From the NCBI GenBank assembly GCA_937870825.1, contig CALMZO010000209.1:1-40146 (forward strand): a stretch of 40,146 bases of DNA, in the 5' to 3' direction. Under the pieces are notes generated by a model. The model searched no databases and was not told the DNA's origin. It saw only the letters and a program-made list of their open reading frames with translations. This document shows positions 32,161 to 40,146 of the stretch, one piece after another; the first letter of the stretch is position 1, and each line of letters starts with the position of its first letter. The DNA is from an uncultured Chloroflexota bacterium. Lineage in GTDB: Bacteria; Chloroflexota; Anaerolineae; UBA4142; SHND01. The position numbers were made by a program, and so were the translations under genes.

Positions 32161-32231
32161 AGTGACAAAGTGATGGAGTGATGGAGAGACGAGCCCATTC
32201 GCTCTATCTCTCTTTCGTTCCCGCGCTCCAT
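32161..32231. repeat. Octamer-phased facing arms upstream of pspA
   Basis: AGTGACAA, AGTGATGG, AGTGATGG and AGAGACGA follow from 32161 in exact steps of eight. The other arm has CGCTCTAT at 32200, CTCTCTTT, CGTTCCCG and CGCTCCAT at 32224, also in steps of eight. The unit AGTGATGG is the same as in the element at 13693-13790. It fills the gap between the DUF4178 gene and pspA. Confidence 0.7.
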
Positions 32232-33235
32232 CAGAGTTTGCGATACATTTTCACTTCCAACGGGTCAACGACGTTTCCGGCTTGAACGCGGATTTCGCTG
32301 CCCCAATCTTCGACATACAGACGCGCGCCGCCGTCGGCACTGTAACGGTGGTAATTCACCGCGCCGTTCTGATTGCCGCTCGCGCCTTCGACGGAAACAT
32401 TCGCCGCGCCCTGTTCTGCGAGCGTGTATTTTTTTCCGCCGTAGGAAAGTGTTTCCGGCAGCGGCGCAGGTACACTGAATTGTACTTCGTCGGCGATGGC
32501 AAGTTCATTGTTCGGTCCGACGCGCAGCCATTTTTGAATATCGCGGTCGCGTACAAGATACGCGTAAAATTTCCCCGCCGCGACGGAATAGGTGACGCGC
32601 CCCGCGACGAGATAATCCGTTTTGTCGAACGAAATCGCGTCGTTGATTTTGAGTTGTTCGTACGGATTCGCTCCCGCAGGCGGCGGGACTTGTTTGTCCT
32701 TGAGCGCGCCGAGCGGCGATGCGGAGGGCGCGGGACGTTTGCCGCGCACAACAAATTCTTCACGCGCATCGAGCCGTTGATTCAACGCGTCGAGTTGGTC
32801 GCGCAGCGCGTAATACGCGGTGTCAGTTACCTCGCGGGCGCGCACCGCCTTTTGCAATCCCTCCAACGCGCTGTGCAATTCGTCAACACCGCTTGCGAGC
32901 GAAGCATCGAATTGATAAATCAAGTCGAGGTCTGCCTCCTGAATCTGCGCGACATCGAACCAACCGGCATAGCCGGACGGAGCGACGCGCAGACGGGAAA
33001 TGAAACGCGAGAGTTGTTGATTCGCGCTTTCGAGGTCGGAAACGAGCGCGAGTTGATTGCTTCGCACCGCATCCTGTTGAACGCGTGTGAGCAAATCGCG
33101 CTGCGCGCTATATTGTCCGGTCAGACGTTCACGCAAAATGCGGTCCGCATCACGGCGGCGTTCTTTGGATTGATAGCCCGCGTAACCGGGAATGGCATTT
33201 GCGATGCTGCTAATAGTGGATTTCAAATCCCCCAT
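32231..33235 (-). CDS. DUF4178 domain protein of the psp operon
   Basis: A 334-residue protein. Residues 1-140 are helical with coiled-coil stretches (MGDLKSTISSIANAIPGYAG, RDLLTRVQQDAVRSNQLALV). Residues 185-330 form the DUF4178 beta domain: LKINDAISFDKTDYLVAGRV, YAYLVRDRDIQKWLRVGP and ADEVQFSVPAPLPETLSYGG. DUF4178 proteins have been found in gene neighbourhoods with PspA in comparative studies, which suits its position. A role as membrane-stress effector or PspA partner is inference. Its stop is at the end of the octamer repeat. Confidence 0.8.
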   Translation of the reverse strand: MGDLKSTISSIANAIPGYAGYQSKERRRDADRILRERLTGQYSAQRDLLTRVQQDAVRSNQLALVSDLESANQQLSRFISRLRVAPSGYAGWFDVAQIQEADLDLIYQFDASLASGVDELHSALEGLQKAVRAREVTDTAYYALRDQLDALNQRLDAREEFVVRGKRPAPSASPLGALKDKQVPPPAGANPYEQLKINDAISFDKTDYLVAGRVTYSVAAGKFYAYLVRDRDIQKWLRVGPNNELAIADEVQFSVPAPLPETLSYGGKKYTLAEQGAANVSVEGASGNQNGAVNYHRYSADGGARLYVEDWGSEIRVQAGNVVDPLEVKMYRKL

Positions 33236-33306
33236 GTTTGGTTCCTTTGACGATGCTGGTCGTCACTGCGAATTTCTGTTAGTGATACGTAGCACGCATC
33301 CGCGCG

Positions 33307-33885
33307 TTACGTGTTCGGTACGCCTTGTGGCGGCACGGGCGTCGCGGTGGTTTGCGGTGCGTTCGGTGGAATGAAAAGTTCGACGCCGCAGTACGGACAT
33401 TTCACAATGCCTTTGCCGACAATTTCGCGCACGCCACCACAATTTGGACATTTGTTGCTGCCAACGCGCGATGCATCTTGCGAATAGAAGGTTGCATTTT
33501 TCCAATCAATGTAACCGCTGAACAATCCCTGCTGCACAAGTTCGTAAATGTAATTTTGCACTTGTTCGCGATTGAGCCGCTGCTCGACCATGATGGTATT
33601 GAGCGTGACTTTGCCTTGCGCTTGAATCATGCCGAGCAAGCGTTCCTTTTGGCGCACCACCACGAGTTCTTTTTCTTCGGCGGTGCCGCGAAAAAACAAA
33701 AATGCGCCGACGCCTGCAAAAAGCAAAAGGGGAATAACGCCAAACGCGCCGATGCCGAGAATGGTCGCCGCCGTCGTCGTTTGCCCTGATGCCGCGCCCG
33801 AACCGACAAAGAGCGAGACCACCGCGCAAATGACGAGTCCAACGACGATGAGAATGATGCCGATTGTTTTGCCGCCGCCTATCAT
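33307..33885 (-). CDS. Two-helix membrane protein with winged helix and zinc ribbon (YdjG-like)
   Basis: A 192-residue protein. Two membrane helices (IGIILIVVGLVICAVVSLF and ILGIGAFGVIPLLLFAGVGA) cover residues 8-65. A cytosolic winged-helix/PCI-like segment follows (LLGMIQAQGKVTLNTIMVEQ, QNYIYELVQQGLFSGYIDW), then a zinc ribbon with CPNC and CPYC. The order recalls the membrane partner of PspA in the Bacillus ydj operon. The C-terminus is Pro-rich. No strong ribosome site is visible since the heptamer repeat lies directly upstream. It likely docks a partner to the membrane. Confidence 0.75.
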   Translation of the reverse strand: MIGGGKTIGIILIVVGLVICAVVSLFVGSGAASGQTTTAATILGIGAFGVIPLLLFAGVGAFLFFRGTAEEKELVVVRQKERLLGMIQAQGKVTLNTIMVEQRLNREQVQNYIYELVQQGLFSGYIDWKNATFYSQDASRVGSNKCPNCGGVREIVGKGIVKCPYCGVELFIPPNAPQTTATPVPPQGVPNT

Positions 33886-33970
33886 GTTAGGTGTTAGTTA
33901 TGCGTTATTAGTGTTCGCACCAAGTTTGACGAACGACTAATAACGCATAACGAATAATGCATACTGAATG
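33886..33970. repeat. Heptamer-phased repeat with a 16-bp perfect inverted repeat
   Basis: GTTATGCGTTATTAGT (33897-33912) is an exact complement of ACTAATAACGCATAAC (33936-33951); GTTCG and CGAAC extend the stem inward. The right arm continues in sevens: ACTAATA, ACGCATA, ACGAATA, ATGCATA from 33936. It lies between the DUF2207 gene and the zinc-ribbon gene and would be a stable mRNA hairpin. Confidence 0.8.
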
Positions 33971-33972
33971 AC

Positions 33973-35868
<1,896 letters not shown>

Positions 35869-35898
35869 AGGACAACTCCGTTTGGGATGCACGCATTC

Positions 35899-35928
35899 AT
35901 TATAGGACAATCACGCGAAAAGTTACAA
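35899..35928 (-). promoter_or_regulatory. Promoter of the psp-type operon
   Basis: On the minus strand TTGTAA (35923-35928) and TATAAT (35899-35904) are 18 bases apart. Transcription would start near 35892, about 25 bases before the GTG start of the DUF2207 gene. This is a housekeeping-type promoter, so basal expression is expected. Confidence 0.75.
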
Positions 35929-35978
35929 GAGCAATTACCGAGAGAATTTACGAGAGCAATTTTAAAAAGTAACGAGGG

Positions 35979-37397
35979 TCAGTACGCGCCGCGCGCCGTG
36001 AACAGCGCGGGAATGGTTTTGAGCAAAATCCACATGTCGAGCCACGGGGACCAATTTTCGATATAGTACAAATCGAGCATCACCATTTCGTCAAAGGTCA
36101 ATTCACTTCTGCCGCTGACTTGCCACAAACCGGTTACGCCGGGCGCAACGTCAAGTCGGCGCTTGTGCCATTCTTCGTACTGTGCGACTTCATTCGGCAA
36201 AGGCGGTCGCGGACCGACGAGCGACATGTCGCCGTGCAGCACATTCAACAACTGCGGCAACTCGTCGAGCGATGTGCGCCGCAGCCATTTGCCCACGCGC
36301 GTCATGCGCGGGTCATTGCGAATTTTAAAGAGGGGACCGGTCGCTTCGTTCAAGTGCGCGAGTTGCGCTTTTTCTTCATCCGCGCCGACGCGCATGGTAC
36401 GAAATTTGTACGCCGTAAAAATTTTGCCGCCGCGCCCGACGCGGCTTTGTTCAAAGATGACCGGACCCGGCGAGGTGAGTTTAATCAGGAGCGCGATGAT
36501 GGCAAGGGGGATGAGCATTAACAACGAAAGCACGAGCGTCAGCAAAACGTCCATTACGCGCTTGAGCGAAAAGGCGCCGCTGCTGATTGCGGAATCTTTG
36601 ACGCCGATAAGCGGGATGCCGCCGACGGCATCCACGGCAATTTTTGAGAGCGAAAGTTGAAAGAGGTCGGGAACGATTTTTACACGCGCGCCGGCGGCTT
36701 CGGCGTCTTGCATGATGGACACTATTTTTTCACGCGCGTGCCAGGGCAGGGTAATAATCACTTCATCCACCGCGCGTCCGCGCAGCAATTGGCGCAGCTG
36801 GTCGGTGCCGCCGAGCAATGGAAAATTTCCAATCGCCCCTTTTGTTGGGTCGTCGTCCACAAACCCCTCGATGCGATAACCGAGGTCGGGCTGTGCCAAA
36901 ACATTTCGCATGATTGCACGCCCGATTTCACCCCCCCCCACAATCAGCGCGCGGTCAACGCCAATCCCGCGCTGACGCAGTCTGCCAAGCACCAAACGCA
37001 GCCCTACGCGCGAAATGGTCAAAACCAAAACAATCAAAATTCCCGCATACAAGTAAATGAGGCGCGAATAGAATTGCGGACGAAAGAAAAAGAAAACGAA
37101 AACGAGTATGACAATGCCGGTGAACGTTGCGGTCAACAAACCGTACATCTCTTCGAGCCACGAACGGCCGCGCACATAATTGTAAATGCCTTCGATGCGA
37201 TAAATGGCGAGCAAACCCGCACTCAACAAAAGACTGATGGGGATGTATTCGGTGTACGCGACGTAATTCGCTTCGGCGACGGTGATGGGAAACCGAAGTT
37301 CATAACGGACGATGTAGGCAAGCCAAAACGCGGCATTGATAAGGACAAAATCAATACCGGCTTGCAAAAGCATCAAAGTTCGAGCGTGACGTCGCAT
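35979..37397 (-). CDS. Polyprenyl-phosphate sugar-1-phosphate transferase (WbaP/CpsE type)
   Basis: A 472-residue enzyme that starts exopolysaccharide repeat units by moving a hexose-1-phosphate to undecaprenyl phosphate. Four to five N-terminal helices (residues 8-130) precede a nucleotide-binding-like domain (RALIVGGGEIGRAIMRNVLA). The catalytic part starts with a helix in LKRVMDVLLTLVLSLLMLIP and has SPGPVIFEQSRVGRGGK, YKFRTMRVGADEE, TSLDELPQLLNVLHGDMSLV and PGVTGLWQVSGRS. It closes the operon with two glycosyltransferases. A nine-base C/G run (36931-36939) encodes the GGGE loop. The ATG at 37397 is chosen since a longer frame overlaps the previous gene. Confidence 0.9.
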   Translation of the reverse strand: MRRHARTLMLLQAGIDFVLINAAFWLAYIVRYELRFPITVAEANYVAYTEYIPISLLLSAGLLAIYRIEGIYNYVRGRSWLEEMYGLLTATFTGIVILVFVFFFFRPQFYSRLIYLYAGILIVLVLTISRVGLRLVLGRLRQRGIGVDRALIVGGGEIGRAIMRNVLAQPDLGYRIEGFVDDDPTKGAIGNFPLLGGTDQLRQLLRGRAVDEVIITLPWHAREKIVSIMQDAEAAGARVKIVPDLFQLSLSKIAVDAVGGIPLIGVKDSAISSGAFSLKRVMDVLLTLVLSLLMLIPLAIIALLIKLTSPGPVIFEQSRVGRGGKIFTAYKFRTMRVGADEEKAQLAHLNEATGPLFKIRNDPRMTRVGKWLRRTSLDELPQLLNVLHGDMSLVGPRPPLPNEVAQYEEWHKRRLDVAPGVTGLWQVSGRSELTFDEMVMLDLYYIENWSPWLDMWILLKTIPALFTARGAY

Positions 37398-37408
37398 GAA
37401 AATGTTTT

Positions 37409-38599
37409 TCAGGGAAATTGGGTGATTGCCGTCGCGGGTTGCGGCAAACCGAGCGCGAGCCGGTACGACTGCGCGGTGTTTTGTGCGGTGCGCGTCCAGG
37501 TGAATTGACGCGCGTGACGCACACCGCGTGCTTTCATTTCTTGGCGCAGTGTTTTGTCGGTCCACACGCGCACCAGCGCGTCGGCAATTTCCATAGAGGA
37601 TTTCGGGTCAACCAACAGCGCGGCATCTCCGACGGCTTCGGGCAATGAGGAAACGTTCGAGGTAATTACCGGCGTACCGCTTGCCAATGCTTCCAGCGGC
37701 GGCATTCCAAATCCTTCATACTGTGAAGGATAGACGAAACACTCTGCCGCCTGAAACCAATAGGGCAGCTCTGCTTCTGCGACAAAGCCTGGGAAAAGGA
37801 CGTCGGATTGCAAATTGTTCTCAACAATGACGCGCGTGATGGGCTCATCCATCCAGCCGCGTCCCCCCGCAAGGACAAGAGAATGCGGAAGTTTTATTTT
37901 TTGTTTTGCCAGTGCAAACGCGCGCAAGAGAGAAGGGATGTTTTTGCGCGGCTCACGCGTGCCGAGAAAGAGAATGAAATGTTCGGGTAAGCCGCGCGCG
38001 CGTCGAAACTTTTCAATTTCAATCGGGTCAATCATTTGAAAAAAATCCGAACTCACGCCCGGCAGAGCCACATCAATCTTTGCAGGGTCGCACTGCGAAA
38101 GATGTACTATATCGCGCTTGGTACTTTCAGAAATTGTAATAATGCGACGCGCGCGTTGTATTGCCGTGTGCGTGCCGAAGCGGAGATAGAGTCGTTGAAA
38201 CGGACGAAAATATTCGGGATAGATGATGAAACTCAGATCATACACGGTGACAACGCTTGGCGTGGCATTCAAAAGGGGCAGCACATACGCGAGGGAATGA
38301 AGCAGCGCGTAATTTTTTTGAAAAAGATTCCACGCGAATAACGTTTGTTCCCAGAGGATGCGCGCGAGCGGTTTGTGGACGGGCAGGCGCGTGGTGCGTA
38401 ATGTGATGTTTGAAAAAAGTTGAGATGCTTGCGCGGCGGTGGAATACACATCCAGTTCAAAATCCGATGCAGCACGCGGCAGTTCGCGCAAGAGATGATA
38501 GGTGTAACGCGAGATTCCCGCCGAACGATAACCCTCGTTCATGCGAAACAGTTGCGCGTTGAGTGCAGCGCGCGGAAGGACTCCTTGCATCATGTGCAT
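37409..38599 (-). CDS. Glycosyltransferase family 4 (GT1 fold)
   Basis: A 396-residue GT-B enzyme. [20 protein letters not shown] is the N-terminal acceptor-side loop; [19 protein letters not shown] follows. The donor side has [33 protein letters not shown] and the E-x7-E type motif in [20 protein letters not shown]. It probably adds a sugar such as mannose or rhamnose to a lipid-linked intermediate. Its start overlaps the stop of the upstream glycosyltransferase by one base (TAATG), and the sugar transferase gene follows after 12 bases. Confidence 0.9.
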   Translation of the reverse strand: MHMMQGVLPRAALNAQLFRMNEGYRSAGISRYTYHLLRELPRAASDFELDVYSTAAQASQLFSNITLRTTRLPVHKPLARILWEQTLFAWNLFQKNYALLHSLAYVLPLLNATPSVVTVYDLSFIIYPEYFRPFQRLYLRFGTHTAIQRARRIITISESTKRDIVHLSQCDPAKIDVALPGVSSDFFQMIDPIEIEKFRRARGLPEHFILFLGTREPRKNIPSLLRAFALAKQKIKLPHSLVLAGGRGWMDEPITRVIVENNLQSDVLFPGFVAEAELPYWFQAAECFVYPSQYEGFGMPPLEALASGTPVITSNVSSLPEAVGDAALLVDPKSSMEIADALVRVWTDKTLRQEMKARGVRHARQFTWTRTAQNTAQSYRLALGLPQPATAITQFP

Positions 38600-39729
38600 T
38601 ATATCACTGTGCCCGGAGTCTGATGCAAAAGTTTTTCGTACAATGCGTAGGTATCATCTACGACACGTTGTTGTGAAAAGAGTTTCTGCGCGCGTGCGCG
38701 TCCCGTGCTGCCGAGTCCTTGACGGCGCGTTTTGTTCTGAATCAATTCGGTGAGGACAGATGCCAAGGCGCGAACATCGCCTTCGGGTACAACGGCGCCT
38801 GCATCGCCAAGCACGTGCGGGATTTCACCGGAATTGGAACCAATGACGGGAACACCACACGCCATCGCTTCCATAATGACGCGCCCAAATTGTTCCTTCC
38901 AATTCGGCTGCGTTAGGGAAGGCACGACAAGAATGTCGAGTGAATTGTAAAAGTTCGGCATGTCGCCGGAAGAAACCCACGCGGCAAATTGCACGCGCGA
39001 CGCGATGTTCAACTCGCGCGCAAGTTTTTCCAACGAGGCGTACAAAGGACCGCTGCCAAGAATTTTCAACTGCCATTCGGCTTGGACTTGAGCGAGAGCG
39101 CGCAACAGTACTTGAATACCTTTTTCGCGCACGAGCCGACCGGCATAGCCGATGATGATGTGTTTTTCATCGCGTTGTGCGGGGTTCGGCACAAACGAAT
39201 CAGGGATACCAAATTGTGGAATGATTGAGATTGGTTTTTTGAAACCTTTACGATGTAGAACCCATTGTGCTTCGGAACTTCCGGCAATGGCGGCATCGGC
39301 ATAGTCGTATACGCGCTGTTCCATCCAAGAAAAGGGCGGCGGATACTTGCGCAAGATATTTTGCCAAGAGAAAAACAAAATGCGCGCGCGTGAATTGAGG
39401 CGATGCATTGTGCGCGCGGCGTGATAGGTTGCTAGATTGTAGGGTTCTTCGTCAATGTGCAGAATATCCGGCTGAACGCGCGCGAGAATTTTTTCAAGCG
39501 TTGGGTAATAGAAAAGATGAAAGTGCCCATTGAAGCGAATGGGCGCAACAGAAAGGGTGTAGCCGTCCGTATGTTTTCGTTCCAATGGAATGGTGCCGCG
39601 CTCGTCGCGCCATGAAGGAGGAACGACGACATACAAGTCCAAATTTGGTTTGGCGGCGAGACTTGTCAGCTTGGTTTGATATTGACCGACGATACACGCT
39701 TTCGAAAGCATCAACACACGCATCCGCAT
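38599..39729 (-). CDS. Glycosyltransferase family 4 (first gene of the EPS operon)
   Basis: A 376-residue GT-B enzyme. MRMRVLMLSKACIVGQYQTK opens it, with DILHIDEEPYNLATYHAART. IIIGYAGRLVREKGIQVLLR, LKILGSGPLYASLEKLAREL and EQFGRVIMEAMACGVPVIGS carry the donor-binding site; the retaining mechanism is expected. The start is uncertain: ATG at 39729 directly follows TATAAT plus one base, while the ATG two codons later (39723) is seven bases after the box and would fit leaderless translation. The frame upstream to 39912 crosses this promoter and is not likely coding. Confidence 0.88.
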   Translation of the reverse strand: MRMRVLMLSKACIVGQYQTKLTSLAAKPNLDLYVVVPPSWRDERGTIPLERKHTDGYTLSVAPIRFNGHFHLFYYPTLEKILARVQPDILHIDEEPYNLATYHAARTMHRLNSRARILFFSWQNILRKYPPPFSWMEQRVYDYADAAIAGSSEAQWVLHRKGFKKPISIIPQFGIPDSFVPNPAQRDEKHIIIGYAGRLVREKGIQVLLRALAQVQAEWQLKILGSGPLYASLEKLARELNIASRVQFAAWVSSGDMPNFYNSLDILVVPSLTQPNWKEQFGRVIMEAMACGVPVIGSNSGEIPHVLGDAGAVVPEGDVRALASVLTELIQNKTRRQGLGSTGRARAQKLFSQQRVVDDTYALYEKLLHQTPGTVI

Positions 39730-39730
39730 G

Positions 39731-39736
39731 ATTATA
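39731..39736 (-). promoter_or_regulatory. -10 box of the EPS operon, possibly leaderless
   Basis: On the minus strand TATAAT is followed by CATGCGGATG. Transcription would begin near the second ATG. The -35 region has no clear match. The stretch from 39737 to 39831 shows nothing else. Confidence 0.45.
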
Positions 39737-39831
39737 ATGCATGGGCAAAGAAATTCGGATTTTGGCGCGCGCAATTGTGTTGGATTTCGCGACTCGCGTC
39801 GAAAATTTAAGGAAGTTTTAGAGGTAGGGTA

Positions 39832-39859
39832 TTGACAAAGCCGATTGCGGTGATATAAT
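39832..39859 (+). promoter_or_regulatory. Strong sigma-70-type promoter
   Basis: A perfect TTGACA (39832-39837) and a perfect TATAAT (39854-39859) with a 16-base spacer. It is the best promoter match in the window and points to the right window end. Transcription should begin near 39866. Confidence 0.88.
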
Positions 39860-39865
39860 GCACGA

Positions 39866-40022
39866 CGCTCGTAAGAAATTGCGAGTAGGTTCTCGAAAGA
39901 GAGCAATAACAATCCAATCTGCAGGAGGTCAAAAAGAACAGCGAGCGAGTTTGCAAGGGAATATCGAATTTCCTCGTGTCTTTTTGTCTCCGCCTGAAGC
40001 GCAAGCCAGGGCGGTTTTTGTT
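39866..40022 (+). ncRNA. Structured leader or small RNA of unknown family
   Basis: About 155 bases behind a strong promoter with no supported gene. TCTCGAAAGAGA (39891-39902) makes a stem with a GAAA tetraloop. A long irregular hairpin pairs GGAG and CAAAAAGA (39924-39937) with TCTTTTTG and CTCC (39979-39991), with an inner CGAG/CTCG stem and a GGGAA/TTTCC top. It ends in an intrinsic terminator hairpin. I recognise no riboswitch, 6S, SRP, RNase P or tmRNA signature. It may be a free small RNA or a leader controlling a gene outside the window. Confidence 0.6.
39991..40022 (+). terminator. Intrinsic terminator with GCAA tetraloop
   Basis: CGCCTGAAGC and GCCAGGGCG form a stem closed by a GCAA loop with one bulge, followed by TTTTTGTTGT. 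Its left foot touches the end of the long hairpin of the RNA, so the two stems may compete at their edge. Confidence 0.7.
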
Positions 40023-40146
40023 GTCTAAAGGGAAGAAGTTTTTATCGTGACACACTGATCCTGCGGTTTTGCCCCTTACCAATTAAAGAGTGGAAGAGAG
40101 AGTGCGAGAGCGCCTGAGGATTCGGGTTGAGGAGACTCAACTGCGA
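40023..40146. other. Window end without supported gene
   Basis: No coding frame is supported here. A small perfect hairpin GTTGAG-GAGA-CTCAAC (40127-40142) lies at the very end. The stretch is purine-rich (AGAGTGGAAGAGAGAG) and probably is leader sequence of a gene beyond the window. Confidence 0.4.

Noticed and set aside
30053..33970. CRISPR array
   Set aside because: The repeats are 7 or 8 bases with no unique 25-40 base spacers and no cas genes in the window.
35869..35910. Longer start (TTG at 35910) for the DUF2207 protein
   Set aside because: The TTG overlaps the promoter region right before the -10 box (35899-35904), and a signal peptide with ribosome site begins properly at GTG 35868.
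39858..40028. Open frame of 56 codons starting at ATG 39858
   Set aside because: The ATG overlaps the TATAAT box of the strong promoter, so the transcript starts after it; the peptide has no recognisable features and the region forms stable RNA stems.

Overview
The window is a moderately GC-rich, densely coded bacterial segment of about 40 kb with many short intergenic gaps and frequent ATGA-type overlaps. The families present (tandem PotD lipoproteins, PRC-barrel proteins, a GH113-like lipoprotein, a PspA/SPFH/DUF4178/DUF2207 operon, HTH_42 protein, UgpC-type ATPase) and the base composition fit a Chloroflexota genome, probably an Anaerolineae-like lineage. That assignment is inference: there is no rRNA or other marker gene here, and I see no tRNA.

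Plus strand, 1-16 kb: an accessory-looking start (3' end of a class III aminotransferase, DUF1801 protein, zinc ribbon, HTH_42 protein, LLM-type flavin oxidoreductase, VapBC-like pair with a decayed toxin), a second class III aminotransferase, a small membrane protein and a six-helix adenylate cyclase. A polyamine block follows: PRC-barrel protein, potA, two potD paralogues with different export signals, potB, potC and a third class III aminotransferase. Together these suggest uptake of putrescine/spermidine and its transamination toward GABA and succinate semialdehyde. A methyltransferase and a subtilisin-like protease end this block.

Middle, 17-30 kb: a convergent terminator separates the protease from a minus-strand GH113-like lipoprotein. 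Then come plus-strand genes with their own promoters or terminators: an orphan UgpC-type ATPase, a GNAT, an Amt-like transporter that has lost both pore histidines, and a coiled-coil membrane protein. A minus-strand run follows: adenosine deaminase, PaiB-like flavoprotein, esterase and glycerophosphodiesterase in one overlapping series, preceded by two unrecognised genes and a DAO-type oxidoreductase.

Minus strand, 30-40 kb: an envelope-stress operon with its own strong promoter at 35.9 kb (DUF2207, zinc ribbon/winged helix, DUF4178, PspA, SPFH-SHOCT), followed by an orphan HicB and a mini SHOCT-like protein. Upstream is an exopolysaccharide operon of two glycosyltransferases and a polyprenyl-phosphate sugar transferase. 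The last 300 bases hold no gene; a strong plus-strand promoter there drives a highly structured RNA that ends in an intrinsic terminator.

Cross-cutting features: intergenic gaps contain short repeats phased exactly every 7 or 8 bases and often arranged as facing arms; some starts look leaderless; and two coding genes carry long G/C homopolymers that could slip.
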